The notes under the pieces were generated by a model. That model saw nothing but the letters and a program-made list of their open reading frames with translations, was not told the DNA's origin and searched no databases. Positions 11,835-22,925 of a stretch of DNA of 64,000 nucleotides are shown here, in pieces (position 1 is the first letter of the stretch; every line of letters starts with the position of its first letter). The translations under genes were made by a program, and so were the position numbers. The DNA is from Geotrypetes seraphini (Eukaryota > Chordata > Amphibia > Gymnophiona > Dermophiidae), in assembly GCF_902459505.1 (NCBI RefSeq), contig NC_047095.1, forward strand, positions 25,496,664-25,560,663, written 5' to 3'.

Positions 11835-13715
11835 GGTTGTTTCGATCCGTAGGTTTTCTGAAGATGGTAGTATAAAACCTACCATTTTTTTTTAAAGATG
11901 TTAATATCTAAAAATGGTAAAGAGTTGATAGTAAATTGCAGGTTGGGGTCACCATGATTCAACCACTGTAAAAACAAAGATAACTCATTGGGTGATCCCA
12001 ACCAAACTGCAAATACGTCATCAATATAACGTTTTCAGATCAATAGATTCACAAATTGTTCAGAGGGGTATATGTATCGCTGTTCAAAAGCTGCCACATA
12101 TAAGCATGCTATCGTGGGTGCCATTTTTGCACCCATGGCTGTGCCTTTAACTTGTAAAAAATAGGACTGATCAAATTGAAAATAGTTCTTACTGAGAGCT
12201 ACCTGAGCAATGGAAACTAAAAATTCAATCCGTTGAGCGGAAAGGCCCTTCTGCTGAAGATGTTGTTTAATTATGCAGATTGCCACCTTCTGGGGGATGT
12301 TAGTACCGTATATAGTGCCGTGATATCAAAAGACACTAAGATTGCATGAGCAGGAATGTCTTGAAATGTTTCCATGAACTTGATCATTTCACCTGAATCT
12401 TTAATATATGACGGGATCTGGGGTACTTGATCTTTTAATTGAAGGTCTATAAATTCGGACAACGGTTCTAAAACAGATCCTATGCCAGTCACTATAGGAC
12501 GAGCAGGGAGGTCCACCAAGGATTTGTGTATTTTGGGGACAAAATATACAACAGAGATCATAGGGTACGGATAGCACAAAAATTTGTATTCCCCATCTGT
12601 GATGGTACCCACTTCTAAAGCTTGTAGTAATATATGTGAGTTACCCTCACATAATTCAGTAGTAGGATCATGATCGATCAATTTATAATAAGTATCATCA
12701 AAAAGTTGACGATGTGCTTCCTGGACATATGCAGAGGTATTCAATACTACAATGCCTCCTCCTTTATCTGCAGGACAAATCACTATGTTTTTGTCAGACG
12801 ACAGGGATTTCAACGCCGCCCTTTGAGGGGGAGTTAAATTGTCTTTAACATATGATTGTTGTGACTCAAGTTGTATAATATCACGTTCTACCAGATGTTC
12901 AAAAACTTGAATATGAGAGTCCACCGGACCCAAAGGGCACCAAGTAGATTTGAGTCTTTTGGATGATATTTTGGTGTAATCCTCACTGGCGTCTATTTGA
13001 GTATCCTGACTGGCGTGAACATCCTGAAAAAAGTGTTTCAATTTCAATTTGCGTATAAATTTATAAAGGCATATCCGAGTATCAAGAGAGTTGTATTTAG
13101 TAGTAGGAACGAAGGCCAAACCCTTATTGAGTACTTCTATTTCAATGTCCGTGAGTCTCCTGTCAGACAAATTAAACACACTTGAACAACTTAAGGTTTG
13201 GGATTCTTGTGTTTCGAGGGTCTCTGATTGCCAGTTCTGATGTTTGTTGCTAAAAAAGACTTCTTTTGAATAGGCACTGTGGTTCCTGGTGCAAGTGTGA
13301 CACTACGTACAGTATTTTGACGTATATCATCTTCTGAAGTGTCACTAGATGTTTGTGCATACGTGGGACGTCTGCTAGGTTTACATCTTGATTTGTCCAT
13401 CCAGCTATACACGAAACCTCTCTGGTAGTCAAGCTCATCTCTGCGTAATTTTTTAATTTTAGATCCTCTTAATTCGATCTTAAAATCATCAAGTTTCTTA
13501 GTCAATTCTTGAAGTTGTACGGCATATACATCATCTTGTACATTGTCTTTCAAATACTCCTCTTGTGTTTGTAAATCTATTTTGTACTGATCTAATTCAA
13601 CCTTTGTGGTTTCAATAATCAATAACATTAGATCATATGAGCATTTGTTAAGGATGGCATTCCATTTCTGTAAAAAATTGGCATTATCTAAAAATAAACG
13701 GGGTTCGGTTCTCAT
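11835..13715 (-). pseudogene. Penelope-like element ORF, N-terminal and reverse transcriptase part
   Basis: Reading leftward from 13715: a charged, coiled-coil-like N-terminal region (EYLKDNVQDDVYAVQLQELT); then CPADKGGGIVVLNTSAYVQE; YFVPKIHK; ARPIVTGIGSVLEPLSEFID; SFDITALYT (motif A with the Asp); GTAMGAKMAPTIACLYVA (motif B); and YIDDVFAVWLG (motif C, catalytic DD, about 12020). This order and wording is specific to Penelope-like reverse transcriptases, which resemble telomerase RT. The frame is decayed and split from its endonuclease part by a CR1. Confidence 0.88.
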
Positions 13716-14941
13716 GCGTAACCCTCTAGGTATTCGCTTGACCCTGCAGTACTCTGCTAAGGTGGTTGCATGTAGCTCAGCTCAAATAATGCGTTTATGA
13801 GTGGATTCCAATTGGTCCCAATCTGAAAAAGAGGAACCTTGTTCAGCTGAAGAAAATAAATGAAATGAAATGAAATTCCGGGTGCGCATTGGGGAACACA
13901 TTAGCAGAATTTCTACAAATGTCATGGAAGCTCCCTTTACCCAACATTGGGTCACAGAGAATCATCAGCTGACATCGTTACGTTTTTCTGTTTTGGAAGT
14001 CCCGGTTTTACCATGAGGTGGCAATCTCAAAGCGAGACTGTATACCAGAGAACAGAATTGGATCTTCAAAATGGATACTTTACATCCTAGTGGTCTCAAC
14101 AGTGAGATCGAATGGCGTGCGTTTTTATAGTCATTTTTTGCGTGTAGCAATTTTTGTAATCATTACAAATTTCCCTCTTATCATCTCAATTTGGCATTTC
14201 CTTATTTGCCAGTGGCTCAGCGTGACCACGTGATGTTTTTCACGTGGTGACATTGGAGCCCTTTAAATTCATGGCGGTATTTCCGCCTTTGTAACATCAG
14301 AAAAATAGAAGCTGTGTGAAATGCTCTCCAACCAACCAACAATTAACGTGAGACATGTGTTACTATTTTTGGTGAGTCCTATTCCTTATAGCCGAGATCT
14401 ATGTTTTAAAGTATAAATTAGATAAATTAGACTTGTTTTAACATTAGTATTAATAAAGTATTAATTCGTTTAATTTTCGTATCTTTTTAGAATCTTTGAC
14501 GCTCACCGTATGAAAATTCTTTACAGTTTTTCGTTGGTTCCCTGAGGCAGGAACGAAACGTGGCACGTCGGAACCTGCAAGCTAAAAAAGATAAGTTTGC
14601 TGAGTTCTTTTGAATGATATGACGTATACCACTTAAGGTCTTTAGCCGTTTTTGGCATTTGTATTTATAAAGTCACAATATAAATCTGTCGCTCACTTTT
14701 TCATATGCGATGATTGGGCGGTGAGGCGGTAGTGTTGGGATTTTCCCTAGTTACCCCCTCCATGATTCTGAGCGTATAAAAAAAATTTCTTTGGCACATT
14801 CATTATACCATCTATACAGTTTATTTACAATTACCATCTTAGAGTGATTTGTTTGCTCCAATATACCTTCTTTATCACTCTTATCTTGATTTTTCCTAAG
14901 TTCACCCTTTTTATATATTTGACTGAAACTGACCAAGTCTA

Positions 14942-16270
14942 GGCAGAGCTATCATCGGTCCTTTAACTCCTTGTTGTGTTATTTTATTTCAATTACTTTG
15001 ATTTTATTATGCAATTTGTTATATTTAACTACTATTATATTTATAGTTATTCAAATACTTAGCTCGGGTGTAGATTCTTAACCCTGCCAGCTGAAGACCA
15101 AACAGAATGATGGAAGATCTCCGTTTCGCTCTCAATAATCATGGAAGAGCTTCATCAGGAACAGTGCAGAGTAACAGTACTGTTAATTTCAACGGCCCTG
15201 CATAGCCGAATAGTGGACCTGGTTTAAGCTAGTCCAAGCAAATCAATTTGTTTCATCAGCCTTACATAGCCAAATAACTAATTTAAAATAGTCCGAGATG
15301 CTGACTGCGACGGCAAAGAAGGTGTCTGACATCACATCCGGCAGCAGTGAGGTGCAAGAGGTGAGCAGACTTGCACAGAAGGTGGTAGGAAGTTATACGT
15401 CATAACTTCCTACTAGAGAATGACCCAGGAAAAAGATTTGTCCCCAAACATGGCCTTAGCACATAGGAAAGACCCTGCTGGGGATAGTGCAGGCCAATAT
15501 TTTAGCGCTGCTTAGTAAAACAATCCTTTTTTTGTGTGAAATGGCACTTAAGTTAAAGAATGAAGGGGTTTTTGTGGACTTGATGATTTAAGTATATATT
15601 TCAAGACTCTTTGAGGGAGTTATTGCTCTTTTTTCCCTTATTGCTGGCTTTCTAATCAAGATTTGTACTTGATGCTTATGTAAAAATCTGAATAAATCTA
15701 AAATAATAATAAAAAAAAGAAGTCACAAGCACCTGATAGTTAGACTAGAAATAAGAGTATGATAGTTAACTTTTATTTGTATATTCAGTACCACTATCTA
15801 TTTATGTAATACCTTGGAATATTATGCATTTCGGGTAGCTAGGTTGTATGTTTAAAGTTAACCCTACTATTAAGAGCTAACATTCATATGCATAACCTAT
15901 TCATTTACAGTTTAATTTTATCAATAATTTTTCATGCATAAAGGCGTGTGTGTGTCAGCATGACTAGCAGATAGGCCCGGGTAATAAATACAGAAAGGAA
16001 GCCATTTATTTTCATGCAGAGGAATAGTTAACCTGTTCCCTTCACAGGTCAGTAGGAAATAGACATGTAAAGTCACTCTTTACATTCATAAATTCTCTCC
16101 CATGGCCTGCTCCTCTAGGTCTGTGGCCTGCACTAATCGGTCTCTTCAAAAGGCAACAGAATTCAAGTCCTGTTTTGCACTACTCGTCACAACTGGACCT
16201 GGCTTGGCTCTGACTTCCAAAAGAGTCACATGCCAACCAGATGCTAGGATAAACTTGGCCTACTTCAAAT
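14942..16270. other. No gene seen; old repeat debris
   Basis: It is mainly AT-rich. At 15386-15412 there is a near-perfect palindrome (TAGGAAGTTAT / ATAACTTCCTA, 5-base centre). At 15413 a TAGAGAATGACCC word resembles the hAT-like start at 2500. The stretch 15060-15230 (AAGAGCTTCATCAGGAACAG) is worded like a Penelope-type 3' region but is too short to assign. Confidence 0.35.
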
Positions 16271-16273
16271 AAG

Positions 16274-17110
16274 CTTCTACTCAGTGGCGTAGTAAGGGCG
16301 CTGTCTTCCTACAGGCGCGGCACCCCTCCTCCTCTCCTCCCACTCCTCACTGTAAAAGGGGGATAATTGATTAATAGGCTTAATCAATGCTAAAAATTGG
16401 CACTTAACACCTCATAATTGGCTTTAATTGGACTTAATTGAAAGTTAGGCGCCTAACTCAAAAAATATGATTCTATAAAAAGTAGACATCTCTAGTACAA
16501 AGCACCTACCTAAAAGTGGGCATTGTAGGGGAAGATCATGGGCATGTTTTCAGTTAGCTGCCTCTTTGTGAATTAGGTGCCTAACCTAGGTGCAAGTACT
16601 TAGGCAAAAATAAACCTGGCATAAATAGGGTGCGCCTAAAATTAGGATGCCTAAGCATGATAGGTGGAGCTATGCTTGATTCTATAAAGTGCGCCTAACT
16701 TTTATAGAATTGCACTTAGTGCCACACTAGTTAATGTTTTAGGTGTACGTTCTAGACTCGGGACCTGTTTGTTTGCCAGCATCCATCTCTCAATTGTATG
16801 ATGATACAGGGCTACTCGTATTAAACTCACTCGCTCTAATTCTATATATGGCACTCAAAATTGTGCATGCAAATATGCATCTGCACCCAATTTGTGCATG
16901 CAATTTAATTGATTAATGAGTCAATTAGCTCTGATAACTGTGTTCTAATAATCAATTGTATTTTTTACTTCACCTACTTAAAAGGCGGGTTATAAATGAA
17001 TTAAACAAATAGATCAATTATTAGCACTAATTGCCATCAATTAAAATTTGTGCACACATATTTAGGTGCTTAGATCTGTGCATAAATTTTATGTGTGGAT
17101 CCAAAAAAGA
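16274..17110. mobile_element. Old non-autonomous DNA-transposon sequence
   Basis: It opens with CAGTGGCGTAGTAAGGG at 16275, the terminal word of a widespread vertebrate hAT group, followed by a GC-rich patch. From 16360 it changes to repeated GCGCCTAA, TAGGTGCCTAA and GATTCTATAAA words in both orientations (for example 16469, 16678, 16850), similar to 7680-8780. Ends and target duplications cannot be fixed. Confidence 0.4.
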
Positions 17111-17224
17111 GGAGCAGCCATTGGTAGATCGGGGGAATTACTAGAATTTACAGTATACAATAAGAGAGATTCATGCCTAATTTAGGTTTGAGAATTTATA
17201 CCAGGTTTTATATGGCGTAAGTCC

Positions 17225-18575
17225 TTGCACCCAAAATTTATTATGAATAGTTTGGAAACAAGGACCTACCCTTGGAAACATTCAACTATCCACCCAATTT
17301 TAAAAGACCCAAAATCAAACAATAATAATTGTGCTAACTTCCGCCCTATTACCAAAATCCCTTTTCTAGGAAAGTTGATGGAGAAAGTAGTGTTTAACCA
17401 GATATCAGAATTTACTGGAAAAAACGGGAGCATTACACCCGAATCAAACAGACTTTCAACAGAACACTCCATGATTGGCCTGACAGCTTCCATTCTCTAC
17501 TTCCTGGACTATTATCGACCGGTCCTACATATATCACATACCCGGATGATTTACAGCTTTTGTATCCCTTAGACTCAAACTCCATAGAAGAAATATCAAC
17601 TATTAATGAGAAATTATCTAAAATTGCCAACTGGCTAAATGAAAATAAACTAGCATTGAACATCACTAAAACTAAAATCATGTTCTTTCCCTGGAAAGAA
17701 GAAATCACGTAAAATTCATCAATCACCATTAACAATACTCCCCTTCAAGAAGTCCCCAGGATTAAAATATTAGGGGTCATATTTCATTAAAGACTCAACT
17801 ACCACGAACAAATTAGTTCAGTAGTTAGGAGTTGTTTTCATAGACGGCGCATGATTAGATCTTTAGCCTCTTTTCTTGACAGGGCCTCATTGAACACCTT
17901 AATTCATTCTCTGCTGATATCCAAGATGGATTACTGCAATTCTTTATATAAAGGAATTACTCTAAAAGAAGTACGACGTTTACAAATAATACAAAACACC
18001 GCAATAAAAATCATTGCCAATATGAAAAAATTACATCATGTAACACCTCTCTTCCAGAAAGCACAGTGGCTACCTATCATACATAGAATCATGTACAAGA
18101 TAGCTTTATTAACATTCAAAATATTAACAGCTAAAGCACCAATTTTCCTAGAAAGATGCCTAATAGCATATACTCCCATAAGAACCTTAAGATCAGTGGA
18201 CAAAAACCTTGTTTCTATTCCATCTTTGAGAATCATTTATACACGTTGGGATACTATTTTTTCGGTCCTTTCCCAGGTTATATTAGGGAAGAAAGGATCC
18301 TTAACAAATTCAAGGGAGCACTAAAGTGTTGGCTCTATAAAGATACATTCGAAACTTGAATTCTCTACGAGGATATCTTAATTTTAATGGATAGTTACCC
18401 CCTCCCTTCTTGTTTTTACCTTTCTTTGTCTATCTTTTCTTTAAATTAATTTGTAGTTCCACCCTTTTTCCCTTTTTGTATTTGTATATTTGGTACACGT
18501 CTTATTGTAACAAATGCAGTCCATCTTCCCTATTTTTATACTGTACATCAGTTTAAAATATGAAGCTGCAATTTA
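17225..18575 (+). mobile_element. L2-clade LINE, RT and C-terminal region
   Basis: In order on the + strand: HSTIHPILKDPKSNNNNCANFRPITKIPFLGKLMEKVV (RT fingers, about 17280-17400); TYPDDLQLLYPL (YADD position, about 17535); LALNITKTKIMFF (about 17652); RIKILGVIF; HSLLISKMDYCNSLYKG (about 17910); LQIIQNTAIKII...HVTPLFQKAQWLPI (about 17980-18080); LNKFKGALKCWLYKDTFET then stop at about 18359. This is the L2-type C-terminus. The frame shifts more than once and some RT is deleted, so the copy is dead. Confidence 0.85.
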
Positions 18576-18579
18576 ATTT

Positions 18580-18860
18580 TTTTAAAAATTTTAAGTTCAA
18601 CAAGTTTTATTGAAGTTTTCCATAACAGAACAAAATCAACATAGGAAAAATAACAGAAAATGATCTGATAAGTACAAAAATGCAGGAAAAAAGGTATACA
18701 TTCAAATGAGCGGTACAGTACAATTGTGCCTATATCTGGTATGTTACAAGAGAAATGGTCATTATAAAGACTAGTTCAGAAATGCAAGTCATCAGTATAT
18801 TCTAGTATACTTTTAATTAAACTTGAAACATGAATTATCAGTTGTATAGGATTGTTTATC
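18580..18860 (-). mobile_element. Possible L1-type LINE 3' end
   Basis: The minus strand reads TTTTGTTCTGTTATGGAAAA, then CTTCAATAAAACTTGTTGAAC, resembling the 3' end of the L1-type copy at 55585-55640 (TTTTAAAATCAATAAAGTTT). It has no coding remnant. Assignment is tentative. Confidence 0.3.
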
Positions 18861-18957
18861 AATTTTTTTTCCCCTTACTATTGTTGACTTTTACTTTGAA
18901 TACTCTATCAAGATAAATAAATAGACCTTAAGCTGACAAACTATAGCCACTGCCAGG

Positions 18958-19326
18958 CAGGGCAGGATTAACCAATAGGCCAAGTAAGCACATGCCTAGG
19001 GCCCGAAATGGTCAGGGGTGCCCGATGAAGGAAGGCATCAACATTGTTTTTTCCAAACGGCGATGGGCCCCTCCAGCATCGATTGGCATCGCGGGCCCCA
19101 CCCCGATCGGCAACCCCCCCATCGACGGAAAGTAAGACAAGCAAGCAACGCAGGTAAGAAAGGCAACGGGAACTGTAATTTTGCAAGCGGTGCTGCTTGC
19201 CCAAAGCTTCCCTCTGACACAGCTTCCTGTTTCCGCCTGGGCGCATGGTGGGGTGGGGTGGGGCGGGACAGGGGGACACAGTGTACTTGTGTGCCTAGGG
19301 GCCCTCGACGAATTAATCCTGCCTTG
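18958..19326. mobile_element. hAT-type non-autonomous transposon with 8-bp duplication
   Basis: The ends are CAGGGCAGGATTAA and TTAATCCTGCCTTG, an imperfect inverted repeat (CAGGGCAGG against CAAGGCAGG). Both sides carry CTGCCAGG (18950-18957 and 19327-19334), an exact 8-bp target duplication, as expected for hAT transposases. The interior is GC-rich and non-coding. The several overlapping frames of about 100 codons here are artefacts of base composition. Confidence 0.85.
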
Positions 19327-19334
19327 CTGCCAGG

Positions 19335-19500
19335 ACAATGGGCTATGAACAAGATGGTTCATAGCAAATGGGGAAGTTCTGGCAAAAGAGAAGCAGTTTC
19401 TGTAGCACTGAACTGGAAATGGTTACACGTCTCATTTCTGGATGCAACATGCTGATGTCAAAAGGTCTGTATAGTAAGTATAGAAAGGTAAAATCGGGTT
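19335..19500. other. Spacer, nothing recognised
   Basis: No repeat ends or coding motif could be recognised in this short stretch. Confidence 0.3.
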
Positions 19501-19524
19501 GCATCGTTCATTCACTGAAAACTG

Positions 19525-19720
19525 TGTAAATACTATAACATTGCTGTACCAGAAAAATACTGGGATCATGACCCTGACAGAATTGCAGAGAATGTAGAAG
19601 TTGTGATCACTAGGGACATTCTTATTCCAACTGATAAAAAGCTTGATGCTAGGAGACCAGATATTGTGGAAAGGAAAAATAAGTACAAGAATAGCCTTGT
19701 TAATACAAGTGTCAATAACA
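19525..19720 (+). mobile_element. Fragment of a LINE with restriction-like endonuclease
   Basis: The + strand reads VPEKYWDHDPDRIAENVEVVITRDILIPTDKKLDARRPDIVERKNK in one frame. The RRPDIV motif after a K-rich turn matches the PD-(D/E)XK-type endonuclease region at the C-terminus of R2/R4/Dong-type non-LTR elements. The catalytic Lys/Asp pairing cannot be judged in such a short piece. A second fragment of this class may lie at 52760-52880. Confidence 0.5.
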
Positions 19721-19849
19721 AGTGACTATTCTGTGTTACATATGGAGAAACACAAGAATATCAAGATAGAAAATTTACTGGTCAATATTCAGCCGGTGCT
19801 GATGAGCGTTTTTTTTAAACACTGACCATTTCCAGCTAAACTAAACCCA

Positions 19850-20580
19850 GATATTCAATGTGGAGTCATGGCTGGGTGCTGGCGTTGGTGCACCAGGAAG
19901 AGACCTAAGGCCCTGATTGGTCCAGGCGCCTAAGGCCCACAAGACCACCAGGTTTAGTGTGGTGGGAGGTGGTTAAGGGAGGGGGATCTTGTTGTCAGGG
20001 GATCCCCCATCCCTGTGGCAGAAGGGAGTGAGCATCCCTCCTACCGATCTTCCACATAGGGTGGGAAGCATCAATGGAGGGGGGGGGGGGGGGTGACAAT
20101 GGCAGGTGGGCACGAGACTACCAGATTTTTATGGGGCTCCATTTAAGAGGAATCAGGGCCATTCATGGTGGTGGGTCTCAGCTGCTTTATTTTCTTGTCA
20201 GTGCCTGAGCCAATCAATGCTCAGGCACTGACAGGAAAGTAAGGCTACAACAGCTCAGACTTTACTGGTAAATATCGACCTTGATTCCTCGTAAATGGAG
20301 GGGTGTTCCATTTTGAGAATCACCTGGAGAGGTCATTTTAATATTAATGATCTCATTATACTACAGTTTTAATATTAATAACCTCACTGTACTACATTTG
20401 CATAGTACAGTTGGAGGCTGCTTGAAAGCATGGAAAAGACCATGGTGAGCCATTTTAATAATCAGGCGGTAAAATACGTGCATTTAATGATGGTTTAGCG
20501 GTATTGTTAAATGTTGACCCATCAAAAACATACAGGACAAATGTGCACCACTACTTTCAGGCCTTCCCCTTTGCGCTCTG
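19850..20580. repeat. GC-rich repeat-like block with hairpin and poly-G run
   Basis: Features: a run of about 18 G at 20079-20097; a perfect 15-bp stem hairpin with 8-base loop (TGTCAGTGCCTGAGC / GCTCAGGCACTGACA, 20196-20210 and 20219-20233); and edge words CAGATATTCAATG (19849) and AAATATCGACCTTGA (20272) that may be remote inverted ends. It is probably an unclassified DNA transposon. No gene is seen. Confidence 0.35.
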
Positions 20581-20637
20581 AGGGGGAATGTGGGGGGGAA
20601 TGTGGGGGGGAATGTGGGGGGGAATGTGGGGGGGATC
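20581..20637. repeat. Minisatellite, about 14-bp unit GGGGGGAATGTG
   Basis: Four tandem G-rich units built on GGGGGAATGTGG run directly into GGATCCCCCCC. The overlapping short frames with GGNVGGNVGG-type translations are products of this tandem. The flanking 20640-20780 is palindromic (GGGGTGTGTGTGG...CCCCTCCCCCC and GGGGGGTTTCCCCCC). Confidence 0.7.
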
Positions 20638-20939
20638 CCCCCCCTACACTACAACTTCTCGCACTCCCACTGGGGGTGTGTGTGGAGAAACCCCTCCCCC
20701 CACTACACTGAAAATTCCCGAAGAGCGAAAAATGGAAGTTTGCAGTGTACTGGGGGGTTTCCCCCCAACGGGAGCATAAGGACTTGTAAGTGTACACACC
20801 CACTCAGAACACAGATGGGAAGGTCTCATACCAGCAGAAGCGATGGCACACATTTGTGCGCAAATGTTGGGGTGGGCTTGTCGGCGCGCCAATGTTTCTG
20901 TGCGCTTTCAACGGTGTACTTTGTTAAATGCACAGTGAC

Positions 20940-21039
20940 TTGAGGGCTGTATACACTTAGTCCAGTGATTTTCATTACATATTTTTCCAATAGAATGAGA
21001 AAAAGTGGAAAATCACTGGTCTATATTTGTAGCCCTCAA
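20940..21039. mobile_element. 100-bp hairpin MITE
   Basis: The ends TTGAGGGCT (20940-20948) and AGCCCTCAA (21031-21039) form an exact 9-bp inverted repeat. The inner arms CCAGTGATTTTC and GAAAATCACTGG also pair. The same inner palindrome is found inside the mariner-like MITE at 36565-36766, so the core is shared between elements with different termini. Confidence 0.7.
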
Positions 21040-21044
21040 TGGAG

Positions 21045-21915
21045 ACTGGAGTCCGTGTTCACATTAATGAACTCTAAGATGCAGGATTTTAAACTTAAAC
21101 TCAACCTTGATAAGACAAAGTTTTTTGTCACCACATAAAATCATTCACCAGCCATCGATCAGTATAAATTTAACATTATATACAATTCAACCAACAATTA
21201 AAATATTGGGAGTCGTTCTGGATCAGCATCTGAACCCCAAAAAACAGATAGATACTGTGGTACACAAGGGTTATTACATGTTATGGAAATTGCGTACCAT
21301 TAGACCGTACTTTGAGTTTTCTGCTTTTAAACTTCTGGTTCAATCTTTGTTACTCAGTCTTTTGGACTATTGCAACTTTGTTTACCTAACAGTCTCCAAG
21401 AAAGACATGACCAGACTTATATTGATTCAGAACACAGGGCTTAGAATGATCTACGGTCTTAAAAAGTATGACCATGTAACTCCATTTTATTGGGCGTTGC
21501 ACTGGCTTCCAATGGAGGCTCATGTCTTGTTTAAGTTGGGTTGTTTCTGCTATAAGGTTATGTATGGTACCGCTCCATTTTACATGGCTAATAGATTTTC
21601 TTTAGCATCCTATAAATATAGTAGAAGATCTCATGCCCTTTTTACTTTTTCACCAGCACAGGGCTGTAAAAGCAAGAAATTTCTTGACCATAATCTAGCA
21701 TTCCAAGCGGCTTCCCATGATAGAGAATTTCGATTGTTATTGCTTGGAGCTTGTTCTTATAAACATTTCAGAACCCAACTGAAAACTCATCTTTTCTAGA
21801 AATACCAAATCATTTTCCTGCCATCATTAAATTGTTTTTAGTTTATAATCTTTTGTAAACTGTGTAGAACTTATGGTTACGCAGTCAAGAAGTATGATGT
21901 TATGTTATGTTTTCG
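21045..21915 (+). mobile_element. L2-clade LINE 3' half, 230-codon open frame
   Basis: The + strand frame 21107-21799 reads IKILGVVLDQHLNPKKQID, LLVQSLLLSLLDYCNFVYL, LIQNTGLRMIYGLKKYDHVTPFYWALHWLP, RTQLKTHLF stop: the conserved C-terminal region of L2-type RT proteins. The 3' UTR holds TTGTAAACTGTGTAGAACTT and ends in ATGTT-type repeats (about 21895-21913). The open C-terminal frame suggests a moderately young, 5'-truncated copy. Confidence 0.85.
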
Positions 21916-22118
21916 GCAGCCTCTCATACAAACCAAGAAGAGGATGAGTGGATATGGTTCAATCAATGATCTGAAACAATGTCAAAACACAGAATTTTGT
22001 TTCTGCAAATTGGCACTTAATGAAATAAGATAACACTCTTTTTAGTTATAGTGGCAAAATAATGCTCAGAATTTAGGAAGTTAGTTGGTCGGGCTGAGAA
22101 CTTTTCAGCAACCCCTCA
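21908..22118. mobile_element. Mariner-like MITE, degraded left end
   Basis: The right end is GTCGGGCTGAGAACTTTTCAGCAACCCCTCA, the inverse of the AGTTCTCAGCCC end seen at 37513. The interior AATTGGCACTTAATGAA matches, in reverse, the interior of the copy at 38060-38220. The left end (TTTTCGGCAGCC...CCAAGAAGAGG) is diverged. No coding capacity. Confidence 0.6.
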
Positions 22119-22400
22119 CATGTTGCTTCTACATAACAAATATGGGATTAAAATAGGTACTTTCTGAACTTTTCACTTAAGTGTCTTGCTATAAAAACAA
22201 GCCTATAGAAAAGAAGATGGTAATATTCTAATAGTATTAAAATGATTTGTAGAACTAAGGCAAATCTTGATGGGGCAGCTTGTAGGAACAACTTCATCAC
22301 ACCCAACTCTCTTCAAATAAAGTTATTCTTCTGGTGGTAATATTCAGGCCAACTCAGCAAGAGAAAATTAAGTCTTGGTGCTGCCAAGACCAAAACTGAA
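22119..22400. other. Spacer, nothing recognised
   Basis: No gene, repeat ends or simple repeat could be supported in this stretch. Confidence 0.4.
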
Positions 22401-22580
22401 GTGGGTGGTTAGAGCTACAGCCTCAACACCCTGAGGCTGTGGGCTCAAATCCCATGCTGCTCCTTGTGACCCTGAGCAAGTCACTTAATCCCCCTTTGCC
22501 CCAGGTACATTAGATGGAGTATGCCTACCAGCAGAGACAGGGCAAAAATGTTTGAGCACCTGAATGTAAACCACTTAGAC

Positions 22581-22755
22581 CAGGGGTGTCCAATGTCGGT
22601 CCTCGAGGGCCGCAATCCAGTCGGGTTTTCAGGATTTCCCCAATGAATATGCATTGAAAGCAGTGCATGCACATAGATCTCATGCGTATTCATTGGGGAA
22701 ATCCTGAAAACCCGACTGGATTGCGGCTCTCGAGGACTGACATTGGACACCCCTG
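22581..22755. mobile_element. hAT MITE CAGGGGTGTCC...GGACACCCCTG with 8-bp duplication
   Basis: A near-perfect long inverted repeat: both arms carry CGGGTTTTCAGGATTTCCCC or its complement, around a GCATGCACATAGATCTCATGC centre. It is flanked by exact 8-bp ACTTAGAC (22573-22580 and 22756-22763). The host site is the 3' end of the SINE. A second member lies at 39030-39205. It has no coding capacity and would be mobilised by an absent hAT transposase. Confidence 0.93.
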
Positions 22756-22766
22756 ACTTAGACTAT

Positions 22767-22925
22767 GGGCTCCTTTTACGAAGGTGCGCTAGGGTTTTTA
22801 GCGCACGCACAAAACTACCACGCGCTATAGCGTGCGGTAGCTGAAAATCTACTGCCTCCTAAAAAGGAGGCGGTAGTGGCTATTGCGTGCGTTAAGGCCC
22901 TAGCGCACCTTTGTAAAAGGAGCCC
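22767..22925. mobile_element. GGGCTCC-family MITE, TAT duplication
   Basis: The ends GGGCTCCTTTTACGAAGGTGCGCTAGG and CCTAGCGCACCTTTGTAAAAGGAGCCC pair almost perfectly. It is flanked by TAT (22764-22766, 22926-22928). The interior is palindromic (GCCTCCTAAAAAGGAGGC). It lies three bases beyond the hAT MITE's target duplication, inside the same SINE. Confidence 0.85.

Larger units (their letters stand above)
9199..14930 (-). mobile_element. Penelope-like element composite: full copy (-) plus 5'-truncated inverted copy (+)
   Basis: A minus-strand Penelope-like retroelement runs from about 13870 to 9199, joined head to head to a 5'-truncated + strand copy (13870-14930). The two share about 1 kb in inverted orientation. 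The whole is flanked by the same 11 bases, GACCAAGTCTA, at 9188-9198 and 14931-14941, so it behaves as one insertion. Outer parts contain the GAGGCAGGAACGAAACGTGG word typical of Penelope-group 3' regions. Family knowledge: these elements move by target-primed reverse transcription and often carry inverted or tandem partial copies at their ends. A CR1 interrupts the main copy at 10787-11823. The reading frame is broken in a few places, so it is a fossil. Confidence 0.88.

Noticed and set aside
10005-13715. A possible multi-domain host gene with RT-like and GIY-YIG domains
   Set aside because: Domain order, inverted partner copy and flanking duplication identify a Penelope-like element; the coding sequence is also interrupted by a CR1.
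18968-19455. Several frames of 100-145 codons in the GC-rich block
   Set aside because: They lie inside a hAT-type non-autonomous element with an exact 8-bp duplication and have no domain.
20511-20943. Glycine-rich small proteins (GGNVGGNVGG-type)
   Set aside because: Products of a G-rich tandem repeat; the minus strand is equally open.
22581-22755. CRISPR-like or regulatory hairpin
   Set aside because: Inverted repeat with hAT ends and exact 8-bp target duplication, in a vertebrate; it is a MITE.
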